NCBI RefSeq assembly: GCF_001717465.1
Contig: NZ_CP017074.1
Coordinates: 801,162-865,161, forward strand
Source: Luteimonas sp. JM171
GTDB lineage: Bacteria; Pseudomonadota; Gammaproteobacteria; Xanthomonadales; Xanthomonadaceae
Direction: 5' to 3'
Length of the DNA stretch: 64,000 nucleotides
Made by a program: the position numbers and the translations under genes. The notes beneath the pieces are model-generated. The model saw only the letters and a list, made by a program, of their open reading frames with translations. It was not told the DNA's origin and ran no database searches. Of this stretch, positions 13,900 to 23,124 are shown one piece after another; position 1 is the stretch's first letter; each line of letters begins with the position of its first letter.

Positions 13900-15537
13900 T
13901 TGTCCCGACCAGGCCACCAGGCACGCTCCACCCGCATCGCCACATGGCTGACGGCCACATTGCTGCTCGCGGCCTGTTCCGGAGCACAGCACAAACCGGC
14001 CGCCGCCGCCGTGGACCTGCTCATCCAGGGCGGAACGCTGTTCGATGGCAGCGACAGCCCGGCCCGGACCGCCGACGTCGCGGTCAGCGGGGACCGGATC
14101 ATCGAGGTGGGGCCGGACCTGGCCGGCCGCTACCGGGCCGCACGCACCATCGACGCCCGCGGGCTGGTCGTGGCGCCGGGCTTCATCGACCCCCACACCC
14201 ACCCCTCCAGCCATATCCGCTCCCCCGACCCGCGGGTCCGGCGCAACCTGCCCTGGCTGCACCAGGGGGTCAGCACGATCTTCATCGGGATCGACGGCGG
14301 CGGGACACCGGATATCGCCGAACAGGGCGAATGGTTCCAGAGCCACGGCGTGGGCACCAACATCGCGGCCTATGTCGGGCTGGGGCCGGTCAGGCGCCGG
14401 GTGCTCGGCGACGAGGACCGGGCCCCCGACGCGGGCGAGCTGGCGCAGATGCGCGGCATGGTGGCCGATGCCATGTGCCAGGGCGCCATCGGGCTGTCCA
14501 CCGGCCTGTTCTACGCCCCGCAGAGCTTCGCGACCACTGACGAGGTCGTGGCGCTGGCCGAGGAGGCGGCCGTGCGCGGCGGCGTCTACGACACCCACCA
14601 GCGGGACGAATCCAGCTACTCGATCGGCCTGATGGGTTCGATCGAAGAGGTGCTGGAAATCGGCCGCCGCGCCGGGATCCCGGTGCATATCGCCCACATC
14701 AAGGCGCTGGGCACGGACGTGCACGGCAGCGCCGGGAAGATCATCGAGCGCATCGGGCGCGCGCGCGCCGAAGGCATCCGGGTGACCGCCGACCAGTACC
14801 CGTGGCTGGCTTCGGCCACCGGCATCGAGGCCGCGCTGCTGCCGCGCTGGGCGCAGGACGGCGGCCGCGAGGCGCTGTTCGCGCGGCTCGACGAAGCGGC
14901 CACCGCCGAGCGCGTCCGTGCGGAAATGCAGGAAAACCTGCGTCGTCGCGGCGGGGCAGACGCGGTGCTGATGATCGGCGAGGGCTGGCCGTGGTCCGGC
15001 AGGACGCTCGCACAGATGGCCGAGACTTGGGGCCTGGAGCCGGTGGAGGCCGCGCTGCGGATCATCCGCCACGGCGGCCCCGACGGCAGCGGTTCAGCGC
15101 GCAAGATCGCTTCCTTCAACATGCACGCCGACGACGTGTCCGAACTGATGCGCCAGCCGTGGGTGCTGACCGCCTCCGACGGCGGCGACGGGCACCCGCG
15201 CCAGTACGCCACCTTCCCGGAGAAGTACGCCCGTTTCGTCGTCGAAGAAGGCGTGATCGATCTGCAATCCTTCATCCACCGCTCCACCGGCCTGACCGCG
15301 GACACCTTTGGCCTGGAGGCGCGCGGCTACCTGCGCGCCGGGTACCACGCCGACGTCGTGGTGCTGGATCCGGTCCGCTACGCACCGGCGGCGACCTACG
15401 TGGAGCCGGCGGTCCTGTCCAGGGGCGTGGAGTACCTGTTCGTCAACGGGACGGCCATGATCGACCGCGGCCGGGCCGCGGATGCGCTGCCGGGACGGGT
15501 GTTGCGCCACCAACCGCCTGCGGGGACCTGCCACTGA
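13900..15537 (+). CDS. N-acyl-D-amino-acid deacylase family amidohydrolase, lipoprotein
   Basis: An amidohydrolase-superfamily protein of the D-aminoacylase type (COG3653), which removes the acyl group from N-acyl-D-amino acids. Features in order: lipoprotein signal with LLLAAC near residue 26; small beta domain; HTH metal motif in FIDPHTHPSS; GAIGLSTGLFYAP; GGVYDTHQRDES with metal His; IPVHIAHIKALG with metal His; a DQYPWLA segment; catalytic Asp in LTASDGGDG. Where classical D-aminoacylase has a Cys metal ligand (GNCG), this protein reads GIDGGG, so metal binding may differ. A TTG at 13900 with GAGG six bases upstream begins a normal lipoprotein signal and was chosen; ATGs at 13804 and 13831 are alternatives. 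It is 39 bp upstream of the GltS-like gene, probably one operon. Confidence 0.82.
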   Translation: MSRPGHQARSTRIATWLTATLLLAACSGAQHKPAAAAVDLLIQGGTLFDGSDSPARTADVAVSGDRIIEVGPDLAGRYRAARTIDARGLVVAPGFIDPHTHPSSHIRSPDPRVRRNLPWLHQGVSTIFIGIDGGGTPDIAEQGEWFQSHGVGTNIAAYVGLGPVRRRVLGDEDRAPDAGELAQMRGMVADAMCQGAIGLSTGLFYAPQSFATTDEVVALAEEAAVRGGVYDTHQRDESSYSIGLMGSIEEVLEIGRRAGIPVHIAHIKALGTDVHGSAGKIIERIGRARAEGIRVTADQYPWLASATGIEAALLPRWAQDGGREALFARLDEAATAERVRAEMQENLRRRGGADAVLMIGEGWPWSGRTLAQMAETWGLEPVEAALRIIRHGGPDGSGSARKIASFNMHADDVSELMRQPWVLTASDGGDGHPRQYATFPEKYARFVVEEGVIDLQSFIHRSTGLTADTFGLEARGYLRAGYHADVVVLDPVRYAPAATYVEPAVLSRGVEYLFVNGTAMIDRGRAADALPGRVLRHQPPAGTCH

Positions 15538-15576
15538 GCAGGCCGTCGGCCCGACCTTCAACAGGAGTCCGGATCC

Positions 15577-16770
15577 ATGCTGCAGCTTGATGCGGTGCAG
15601 ACCCTTGCCCTTGCGGGCATCGCGCTGTTCCTGGGCTATGGCCTGTGCCGGTGGGTACCGGTGCTGGGCAAGTACAACCTGCCGCCGCCGGTGATCGGCG
15701 GGCTGGTCTTCGCCATCGCCGTGTGGATTGCGCACACCCGGGACACCACGCTGTTCGTGCTCGACACCAGCCTGCAGACGCCGCTGATGATCGCCTTCTT
15801 CACCACGATCGGCATGAATGCAAGCCTCAGGCTGCTCAAGATCAGTGGCACCCAGGTCATGATTTTCCTTGGCCTGGCCAGCGGATTCGCGGTGTTCCAG
15901 AACCTGCTGGGCATGGCGGTGGCGGTGGGCTTCGACCTGCACCCGCTGTTTGGCGTGCTGGCCGGCTCGACCACCCTCACCGGTGGACCGGCCACCGGCC
16001 TGGCGTTCGCGCCCCTGTTCGAGGAGGCGGGAGTGGCCGGTGCCGAATCGATCGCCGTGGCGTCAGCGATGGCGGGCATCATGCTCGGCGGACTGGTGGG
16101 TGGCCCGGCGATCACGGTGCTGATCCGCCGCTTCAAGCTCTCCCCCTCCTCCCAGCAGGCGCATGCCGCTCCCAACTTTGAAACAACCGGTCCGACGCCG
16201 TCGGAATCCGTTCGCGAGTACAACGCCCTCAAGAGCATCGTGACCCTGCTGATCGCGATGTGGCTGGGCGCATGGGTCAGCGGCTGGATCTCGGCCACCG
16301 GCATCACCCTGCCCGCCTACGTGGGCGCGATGCTGGTGGGCGCGGCCATCCGCAACCTGGACGACCGCACCGGCTGGATCGGCCTTTCCGTGCCCACCAC
16401 CGACCTGATCGGAAACGTGTGCCTGGCCCTGTTCCTGGCCGTGGCACTGATGAACCTCAAGCTCTGGGAGCTGGCCGGGCTGGCCCTGCCGCTGATCCTG
16501 AACCTGGTACTTCAGGTGGGCGCGGCGGCGGCGTTCTGCATCGTGGTCTACCGGATCATGGGCCGGGACTACGACGCCGCGATCATGGGCGGTGGTTTCA
16601 TCGGCTTCATGCTGGGCACCACTGCCAATGCGATGGCGGTGATGAAGGCACTGGTCGAGCGCTACGGTGCGGCGCCGCGCGCGTTCCTGGTGGCGCCCCT
16701 GGTCGGCGCGTTCTTCATCGACTTCACCAACGCGCTGATCATCACCGGGTTCATCAATTTCTGGAGCTGA
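15577..16770 (+). CDS. gltS: Sodium/glutamate symporter
   Basis: A 397-residue inner-membrane carrier of the GltS family, which in E. coli brings in L- and D-glutamate with sodium. It has two pseudo-symmetric halves of about five hydrophobic segments each. The Gly-rich re-entrant loop of the first half is STTLTGGPATGLAF near residue 135; that of the second half is GFIGFMLGTTANAMAVM near residue 345. The ribosome binding site AGGAGT sits about 9 bp before the ATG. It follows the N-acyl-D-amino-acid deacylase gene closely and is therefore a good candidate for taking up the freed amino acid. Its last 17 bp overlap the convergent hydrolase gene. Confidence 0.92.
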   Translation: MLQLDAVQTLALAGIALFLGYGLCRWVPVLGKYNLPPPVIGGLVFAIAVWIAHTRDTTLFVLDTSLQTPLMIAFFTTIGMNASLRLLKISGTQVMIFLGLASGFAVFQNLLGMAVAVGFDLHPLFGVLAGSTTLTGGPATGLAFAPLFEEAGVAGAESIAVASAMAGIMLGGLVGGPAITVLIRRFKLSPSSQQAHAAPNFETTGPTPSESVREYNALKSIVTLLIAMWLGAWVSGWISATGITLPAYVGAMLVGAAIRNLDDRTGWIGLSVPTTDLIGNVCLALFLAVALMNLKLWELAGLALPLILNLVLQVGAAAAFCIVVYRIMGRDYDAAIMGGGFIGFMLGTTANAMAVMKALVERYGAAPRAFLVAPLVGAFFIDFTNALIITGFINFWS

Positions 16771-17914
16771 GCGGGCCGATGAAGTGGGCGTGCAGCGCCT
16801 GGTTCACGGCGGCCCGGAGGTCCGGATCCCGCACCCCGTTGGTGATCACGACGAAACCGTACTTGCGGTCCGCATCGAAGAACATCGAGCTGTACAGCCC
16901 GTAGGCGGAGCCGGTGTGGCCGACCAGAGTGACGCCGGGGACCAGGCTGTTGTCGGTGCGCAGGCCGAGCCCGTAGCGGGCGCTGTCATCAACCGGCACG
17001 GTGGCTGCCTGCATCAGGGCCGCGTGCGCCTGGCTGATGATCCTCACGCCCGCCCACTCGCCCTGGTTCATGTGCATGAGCATGTACCTGGCCAGATCGG
17101 ACGCGGTGATCTTCATGCCGCCGGTGGGCGAGAACAGCGGCGCGCTGTAGCCCAGCCGGTAATCCTCCAGGCGCTCGCCCAGCAACGCGTACGCGGCGTC
17201 CGAGCGCACGAAGCCCTCGCCCTCGTGATAACGGTAGATCCGGGCGAAGCGATCCGCGTCCAACGCATCCGGCCAGTGCCCGCCGTAGAGTTCCAGCGGC
17301 TCGAGCACGTGCTCCTTCACGTACCGGTCGAAGCGCTGCCCCGACGCCTGCTCGATGATCGCACCAACCATGTTGTAGCCCAGGTTTGAGTATTCGTACT
17401 GCTCCCCCGGGGCGTACTCCGAATAGCTTTCGCTCCAGCTGTCATTGGCATCGGGGTTGATGATGTCCAGGCTGCCGTACCGCTGGCTGTCTGTGATCGA
17501 CGAGGTGTGGTTGAGCAGCATCCGCAGGGTGATCGAGTGGTCGGGGAAACCGGGGTTGCGGACCGGGAAGCCGAGCAGTTCGCCGACGTCGTCGTCCAGC
17601 GACAGCCTGCCCTGTTCCACCAGTTGCAGGATCGAAGCGGCCGCGAACGACTTGGAAATGGACGCAATGCGAAAGACATCACCCTCTTCGAGCGGGATGC
17701 GCGCCTGCCTGTCCTTCCAGCCCAGGCTTTGGCGATAGACGATTTCGTTGTCCCGCACCACCACCACCGCCAGGCCCACGGCGTCGTGCTCGGCCATGAG
17801 CGCGGAGAGCTTTTCCCCGATGTCCGCGGCGACGGTGAAACCCGGCGCGGACAACGCCAGCAAAAACGCCGCGCCCAGGACCAGGGCGCGGCTCGCACGG
17901 TTGCTTCTTCTCAT
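16754..17914 (-). CDS. Exported serine hydrolase of the beta-lactamase fold
   Basis: A 386-residue class-C-type serine hydrolase (PF00144), a family that covers DD-carboxypeptidases, D-aminopeptidases and esterases. A signal peptide ends near residue 30 (TVAADIG). The catalytic motifs are complete: SISK at 85-88, a YSN triad in EYSNLGYNM, and HTG in the KTG position (VGHTGSAYG). A strong ribosome binding site GAGGGGAAG precedes the ATG at 17914. It lies downstream of the TonB receptor gene on the same strand, separated by a perfect hairpin, and overlaps the gltS 3' end by 17 bp. In this setting a D-amino-acid-specific peptidase is a reasonable guess, not shown by the sequence. Confidence 0.88.
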   Translation of the reverse strand: MRRSNRASRALVLGAAFLLALSAPGFTVAADIGEKLSALMAEHDAVGLAVVVVRDNEIVYRQSLGWKDRQARIPLEEGDVFRIASISKSFAAASILQLVEQGRLSLDDDVGELLGFPVRNPGFPDHSITLRMLLNHTSSITDSQRYGSLDIINPDANDSWSESYSEYAPGEQYEYSNLGYNMVGAIIEQASGQRFDRYVKEHVLEPLELYGGHWPDALDADRFARIYRYHEGEGFVRSDAAYALLGERLEDYRLGYSAPLFSPTGGMKITASDLARYMLMHMNQGEWAGVRIISQAHAALMQAATVPVDDSARYGLGLRTDNSLVPGVTLVGHTGSAYGLYSSMFFDADRKYGFVVITNGVRDPDLRAAVNQALHAHFIGPLSSRN

Positions 17915-17940
17915 GTCACTTCCCCTCGTTGGCCGGTGAC

Positions 17941-17964
17941 GCCGGGCGGCTTGTGCCGCCCGGC
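17941..17964 (-). terminator. Hairpin between TonB receptor and hydrolase genes
   Basis: A perfect 10-bp GC-rich stem (GCCGGGCGGC / GCCGCCCGGC) with a 4-base loop starts 18 bp beyond the TonB receptor stop on the minus strand. No U-tract follows, so it may be a weak terminator or an mRNA-stabilising hairpin that separates the two genes' expression. Confidence 0.5.
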
Positions 17965-17981
17965 ATCATGAGCGGCCGGTT

Positions 17982-20900
17982 TCAGTCGAACGACTTGGTC
18001 AGGGTCAGGTAGTAGCCGCGCCCCAGCACGTTGTGCAACCCGGAGTAGAAACCGGTGGCCGTGGTCGACAGCGGCGGATCGCGATCGGTCACGTTGCGTA
18101 CCGTGAGCCGGATGCGGGAGTCGTCCAGGAAGTTGCCCAGGCCATTGAAGCGACGCTCCACGTACACGTTCGCGGTGGTCCAGCTCGGGATCTGGAAGCG
18201 GTTGCCATCGGCATCCAGCGCGCCGCTGGACTCGAACCCCCCCACGTAGCGCACGTGGGTGCCGGTGAGCCAGTCACCCTTGCGCCACGAGAAGTTCGCC
18301 GTGGCCCGCCACTCCGGCGATCCGTTGATTCCCAGCAGGTTGCCGGCGCTGCTCAGCCGGAAGCCGTCGTTGATGATGCCTGCCGCCTGCGCGTCCAGGA
18401 TCATCTGTTCGTCGGGCACCGGGTCCTGGGTGCGTTCGATCAGGCGGGACGCATTGACGCTGTAATTGAAGGTGCCCGCGCGCTCGCTGGGAATCCGGTG
18501 GCTCAGGCCGAAGTCAAGGCCGCGGGTGGTGCGTGGCAGCCGGTTGATGTAGCGGTCGTTGACCACGCTGACCGTGCCGACCGGATCCAGGCCGGTGCCC
18601 ACGAAGTCCTCGATCCGGGTGTCATCGGGATCGTTCCTGACCACGTTCGGGTTGTGGGACCCCTGCATGCGCGCCAGGTAGTCCAGCGCCAGCTGCGCCT
18701 GCTCGCCCAGGATGCCGATCACGTCCTCCTGCTCGATCACCCAGTAGTCGGCGGTCAGGGACAGGCGGCCAGCCGCCGCGGGCAGGAAGGTCGGCTGGAA
18801 CACGAAGCCGACCGAATACGCGTCGGAGGTCTCCGGCTGCAGGTCGCGGTTGCCGCTGCGCTCGGCCTGGGTGCTGGATCTACGCCCGCACTGGGACCAG
18901 CGTTCGATGCGCCCGGCACGCAGGTCCGCCTCGCACATGTAGTAGTCGGTGCGGGTGTTGCTGACCACAGTCCCTTCGGCGTAGAGCTGCAGGATATTGG
19001 GCGCCAGGAAGCTTTGCGCCCAGTTGGCCCGGACCATGAAGTCCTCGCTGAGGTTCCACGCCAGCGCGACCTTGGGATTGGAAACCCAGCCGAAGTCGGA
19101 GTAGTTCTCCCAGCGGCCGGCCAGCTGCAGGTCGAGGCTGCGCACCAGCGGAATCCCCATCTGCGGCGACACCAGCGGCAGCGCGAACTCGGCGTAGAAC
19201 GAGGCCACGTTGCGATCGCCGGAGTTGCTGGCCGCCGGGCTGGCGCCCAGGACGTCGCTGGTGATCGCTCCGGTCATCGGGTTGGTATAGGTGATCTCGC
19301 CGTTTAAGCGGGGATCGCGCACGTCGCTCAGCGTTTCACGACGCCATTCCGCCCCAAAGGCAAGGCCCACGTCGCCGGCGGGCATGTTGAAGATGCTCTC
19401 GTTCACGAACCGGGTGTCGACCTGGAACAGGCTCGCGGTGCTGTAGCGGACCACCGGCACGGTGAAGCTGGCAATGGTGTCGGGGTCGCTGGGCGTCGCG
19501 TCGAGCCCCGACCAGTCGTTCGGATCGCCGCCGTTGAACGGGTTGTAGGCGCCTGGATCGGAACGCGCCAGCGCTTCGGCGAACAGGGTGTTGCTGATCG
19601 AGCCGTGCTGGGTGTCCTCGGTGGTTGCACGCGAATACAGCACCGCGCTTTCCCAGTCGAAATTGCCCAGATAGCCGCGCACGCCGGCCATCACCCGGTA
19701 GGAGTCATCGTCCACGGTGTAGGGACGCGAGGTATCGGTGGCGCGATAGCTGGTGATGCGCAGGTCAAGGCCTTCTTCCGGCGCATCGATGCCGGGCAGG
19801 CGGTTGGGGTTGAGCGACCCGTCCGGCAGGTACATCGCGCCAAACGGGTTGTAGTAGTTGGAGGCGGGCACGATCATCGGCGCCGAACCCAGCGACGCCG
19901 CCTGCTCGCGCATGCTTTCGAACTTGGCCTGGTAGTAACTGAACTCGCCGAAGGCCACGAAGTTGTCGTTGATGTCCTGCTCGATCGTGCCGAACAGGTT
20001 GGTCCGGCCCACGCCGCCCAGGATGTTGCGCTGGTGCATCGGGTTGAAACGCCTCGGGCGGTCCAGCTCGGTGCTGAATCCACCGGTCTGGATGCACACG
20101 TCGTCATTGATCTGCGTCAGACACCGGTGCTCCAGCGGTTGCATGTGGAAATAACCGGTCGCACTGGTGAGCAGGTCCCCGTCCATCGAGACCGTCCTGC
20201 CGTCGCGGGTCTGGAATGCGGCCCAGGGCGTGGTGGTCAGGCGGTCGTCGAACGCGGTGTGGCCCTCGAACTCCGTTCCTTCCAGCAGATGCCGGTGATC
20301 GGCGTTGGCCGTTTGCGGATGTTCACTCGCCGGCACCTCGGACCGGTAGGTATGCCCGCCAAGCAGGGTCACCCGCGTGCGTCCATCGTTGAACCAGCGG
20401 CCGGCCTTGAAGTTGAAGTTTCCCTGGCGCAGGTCGATGTTTTCCGAACCGCCGTACTGCGCCTGCACCTCCAGACCCTGGAAGTGGGTGTCCATTACCA
20501 CGTTGAGCACGCCGGCCACCGCGTCGGAGCCGTACAGCGCCGAGGCGCCGCCCATCAGCACTTCCATCTGCCGCACGCCCCACAGCGGGATGGCGTTGAT
20601 GTTGCCGGTCTGGCGCGGAACCAGCGCCTCGGTCTGGGTGCCCGGATGGGGAACCATGCGCCGGCCGTTGACCAGCAGCAGGGTATTGCCGGTGCCCAGG
20701 TTGCGCAGGTTGATGGAGCCGATGTCGCCGCGCGCGGCATTGAGGTTGGCGGCCGTGTCGGTGTTGTCGAACATCATGTCGCCCACCTGCGGCAGGCTGC
20801 GCAGGAGCTCGTCGCCGGAGACCGCGCCGGTGGCTTCGATCTCCTCCTGGTCCATCACCGCGACCGGGACCATGCCCGCTTCGCTGTTGCCGGCAAAGCG

Positions 20901-21089
20901 GCTGCCCACCACCACCACCTGGTCCAGCTCGGCAATGCGTTCGGCTGCGTTCTGGTCGTCGGCCGGCGGCTGCGGTTCACCGCCGGCCGGCTGTGCAGCC
21001 GGCTGCGTGTCCTGTGCGAACGTGGGTGCGCCGGCGACGATCGCGCTGGCGACCGCCACGGCCAATACTGCTTTCCGGTAGTTCTTCAT
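17982..21089 (-). CDS. TonB-dependent outer-membrane receptor of the peptide/amino-acid locus
   Basis: A 1035-residue outer-membrane transporter. Signal peptide (MKNYRKAVLAVAVASAIVAGAPTFAQ), a Gln/Pro-rich spacer of about 25 residues, TonB-box-like ELDQVVVVGSR, then a plug domain with SLPQVGDMMFDN, NLRNLGTGNTLLLVNGRRM and ALYGSDAVAGVLNVVM. The rest is a long beta-barrel, ending in KSFD rather than with the usual final Phe. A clear GGGAG ribosome binding site precedes the ATG at 21089. It is flanked by a serine hydrolase and a gamma-glutamyltransferase on the same strand, so its cargo is more likely a peptide or peptidoglycan-like polymer than iron. That substrate is inference from neighbours. 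Confidence 0.92.
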   Translation of the reverse strand: MKNYRKAVLAVAVASAIVAGAPTFAQDTQPAAQPAGGEPQPPADDQNAAERIAELDQVVVVGSRFAGNSEAGMVPVAVMDQEEIEATGAVSGDELLRSLPQVGDMMFDNTDTAANLNAARGDIGSINLRNLGTGNTLLLVNGRRMVPHPGTQTEALVPRQTGNINAIPLWGVRQMEVLMGGASALYGSDAVAGVLNVVMDTHFQGLEVQAQYGGSENIDLRQGNFNFKAGRWFNDGRTRVTLLGGHTYRSEVPASEHPQTANADHRHLLEGTEFEGHTAFDDRLTTTPWAAFQTRDGRTVSMDGDLLTSATGYFHMQPLEHRCLTQINDDVCIQTGGFSTELDRPRRFNPMHQRNILGGVGRTNLFGTIEQDINDNFVAFGEFSYYQAKFESMREQAASLGSAPMIVPASNYYNPFGAMYLPDGSLNPNRLPGIDAPEEGLDLRITSYRATDTSRPYTVDDDSYRVMAGVRGYLGNFDWESAVLYSRATTEDTQHGSISNTLFAEALARSDPGAYNPFNGGDPNDWSGLDATPSDPDTIASFTVPVVRYSTASLFQVDTRFVNESIFNMPAGDVGLAFGAEWRRETLSDVRDPRLNGEITYTNPMTGAITSDVLGASPAASNSGDRNVASFYAEFALPLVSPQMGIPLVRSLDLQLAGRWENYSDFGWVSNPKVALAWNLSEDFMVRANWAQSFLAPNILQLYAEGTVVSNTRTDYYMCEADLRAGRIERWSQCGRRSSTQAERSGNRDLQPETSDAYSVGFVFQPTFLPAAAGRLSLTADYWVIEQEDVIGILGEQAQLALDYLARMQGSHNPNVVRNDPDDTRIEDFVGTGLDPVGTVSVVNDRYINRLPRTTRGLDFGLSHRIPSERAGTFNYSVNASRLIERTQDPVPDEQMILDAQAAGIINDGFRLSSAGNLLGINGSPEWRATANFSWRKGDWLTGTHVRYVGGFESSGALDADGNRFQIPSWTTANVYVERRFNGLGNFLDDSRIRLTVRNVTDRDPPLSTTATGFYSGLHNVLGRGYYLTLTKSFD

Positions 21090-21128
21090 GCGTGTACTCC
21101 CCGAATCAATCGATCGGTCCTGTCATGG

Positions 21129-21148
21129 CCGTCCGCAAGCGCGGACGG
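21129..21148 (-). terminator. Hairpin downstream of gamma-glutamyltransferase
   Basis: Perfect 8-bp stem CCGTCCGC / GCGGACGG with an AAGC loop, 10 bp past the transferase stop and before the TonB receptor start on the minus strand. No U-tract, so termination strength is uncertain. Confidence 0.45.
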
Positions 21149-21157
21149 TTCCAGTGC

Positions 21158-22888
21158 TTACTGGGCAATTGCAGCCGCCCCGGGCCTGCGGGGATCCGAA
21201 GCGCCCTCGACCCGCTCCAGCCCGATCAGCAGCATCTGGGTGCTCCCGATCGTCTGGCCGGAGGAGATGGCATGGCCCCGTTCGGTGAGGAGTCGAAGCG
21301 TGTCCGGGCTCAGGCCGCGCTCGACCTGCAGCGTGCCCTCGCCGGATATGTGCTGATGGACCCGCGGCGCCATCGTGGCTTCGGCGAGGTTCATGCCGAA
21401 ATCAACCACGTTGATGATGGTCTGCACGATGGTGCCCGGGATGGTGTTGCCGCCCGGGCTGCCGGTGACCAGCCACGGCTTGCCATCGCGTGCCAGCATC
21501 GTCGGCGCCATGCTCGAGACGGGCCGGCGGCCCGGCTGCATCGCGTTGGGTGGCGGCGGCCGGCCCTCGCGCAGCGCCTCGAGCTGCGCGCGCAGCGAGA
21601 AATTGCCGATCAGGTTGCCAAGCAGGAACCCGGTGCCCTCGATCATCACGCCCGAACCGAAATCCGCACCGATGGTGTAGGTGTTGCTGACGACATTGCC
21701 GTCGCCATCGACCACCGAGAAATGGGTCGTGTCCGGGCCCTCGTGGGCCCACGGGTCGCCGGGGCCCACGTCGACAGCGGGCGTGGCGCGCCGCATGTCG
21801 ATCAGGCGGGCGCGCTCCGCCGCATAGCTCTTGGCCGCCAGGCCTTCCAGCGGCACGTCGAGGAAGCCGGTATCGCCGACATGGGCCAGCCGGTCGCGCC
21901 ATGCCAGCTTGCTGGCCTCCGCGAACACGTGCAGTGCGTCGGCGGAGCCGCCGCCCATCGAAGCCAGGTCGAACTGTTCGAGCAGGTTGAGGGTGGCGAC
22001 GATGCCCGCCCCGCCGCCGCTGGCCGGCGGCATGGTGACCACGTCCAGGCCGCGGTAGCTGGTGCGGAGCGGCACGCGTTCGATGGCGCGGTAGGCCGCC
22101 AGGTCCTCCTTGCGCAACAGGCCCCCGAGCCTGCGCACGCCCGCGTCAATCCGGTCGGCGATCTCGCCCCGGTAGAAATCCTGCGCGCCGTAGTCTGCGA
22201 TCCGCTGCAGCGTCCACGCCAGGTCCGCCTGCACCAGGCGTTCGCCGGCGCGCAGCGCCGCGCCGTCCGCGTCCAGGAACACGGCCGCCCCTGCTTCGCT
22301 GCGCGCCAGCCGCTCCTGGCCCCACTCCAGCGCGAACGCCTCGTCCGCGCTCAGCACGATGCCATCCCGGGCCATTGCGATCGCGGGCTCCAGCAGCCGC
22401 TTCCAGGGGAGCCGGCCATACTTTTCGTGGGCCAGCGCCAGGCCCGCCACCGTGCCCGGCACGCCCGCCGAACGGATGCCGGCGGAATGCCCCTGCAGCT
22501 CGCCGTCTTCACCCACGTAGGCGTCCAGGGTGGCCAGTGCCGGCGCGGCCGAGCGGTAGTCGATCGCGGTGTAATCGTCCGTCCCCGCCAGGTGGACCAG
22601 CATGAAGCCATCGCCGCCGATGTTGCCGGCGCGCGGCAGGGTCACCGCCAGCACGAACGCGGTCGCGACCGCCGCGTCCACGGCGTTGCCGCCATCACGC
22701 AGCACCTGCGCGCCGGCGCGGCTGGCGGCCTCGTTCTGGCTCACCACCATCCCGGCAGTGCCCGCTGCCGGCTTGTGGATGGCCTCGTAGTTGAGCAGCT
22801 GCCGGGTCTGTGCCGATACCGCAAGCGAAAGCGTCAACAGGCAGCCCGCGAACAGGGCCGCGCCCTTGCGGGCTGCGTTCCGGAGCAT
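21158..22888 (-). CDS. ggt: Gamma-glutamyltransferase, periplasmic
   Basis: An N-terminal-nucleophile enzyme that cleaves gamma-glutamyl bonds in glutathione and gamma-glutamyl peptides, and in some bacteria in poly-gamma-glutamate. The 576-residue precursor has a signal peptide ending near AVSAQ (residue 26). It self-cleaves before Thr387 in DTTHFSVVDGDGN, matching Thr391 of the E. coli enzyme. Oxyanion/glutamate-binding segments RPVSSMAPT and TGSPGGNTIPG are intact. The start at 22888 has a strong GGGAGGG ribosome binding site; a further in-frame ATG lies at 22924. It diverges from a second transferase gene across 236 bp that contains a palindrome. Confidence 0.94.
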   Translation of the reverse strand: MLRNAARKGAALFAGCLLTLSLAVSAQTRQLLNYEAIHKPAAGTAGMVVSQNEAASRAGAQVLRDGGNAVDAAVATAFVLAVTLPRAGNIGGDGFMLVHLAGTDDYTAIDYRSAAPALATLDAYVGEDGELQGHSAGIRSAGVPGTVAGLALAHEKYGRLPWKRLLEPAIAMARDGIVLSADEAFALEWGQERLARSEAGAAVFLDADGAALRAGERLVQADLAWTLQRIADYGAQDFYRGEIADRIDAGVRRLGGLLRKEDLAAYRAIERVPLRTSYRGLDVVTMPPASGGGAGIVATLNLLEQFDLASMGGGSADALHVFAEASKLAWRDRLAHVGDTGFLDVPLEGLAAKSYAAERARLIDMRRATPAVDVGPGDPWAHEGPDTTHFSVVDGDGNVVSNTYTIGADFGSGVMIEGTGFLLGNLIGNFSLRAQLEALREGRPPPPNAMQPGRRPVSSMAPTMLARDGKPWLVTGSPGGNTIPGTIVQTIINVVDFGMNLAEATMAPRVHQHISGEGTLQVERGLSPDTLRLLTERGHAISSGQTIGSTQMLLIGLERVEGASDPRRPGAAAIAQ

Positions 22889-22978
22889 TCCTACCCTCCC
22901 GGTATTACGGTCCCTTGTCACCATGCATAAATCGCCGACGGGTGTCCCCCAACAATCCTGGGCCGGGACATACCCGCG

Positions 22979-22998
22979 GGTTATGGCCACCCATAACC
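22979..22998. promoter_or_regulatory. Palindrome between the divergent gamma-glutamyltransferase genes
   Basis: Perfect 8-bp inverted repeat GGTTATGG / CCATAACC with a CCAC spacer, placed 90 bp before one transferase start and 126 bp before the other. Position and symmetry fit a shared operator; the LysR regulator downstream is the obvious candidate ligand. A related half-site, GCATAA, occurs nearby at about 22925. Confidence 0.45.
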
Positions 22999-23124
22999 GG
23001 AGGTTGTGCCAGGCCGAATCAAAGCCACGCCCGGCGCGCGAGCGGAGCGTTACGCTTGACGGGTGGCCGGCGCACGGGCTGCCGGCACTGCCACCCATCC
23101 GCTGCAGGAGGCAGCTGACTGTCC

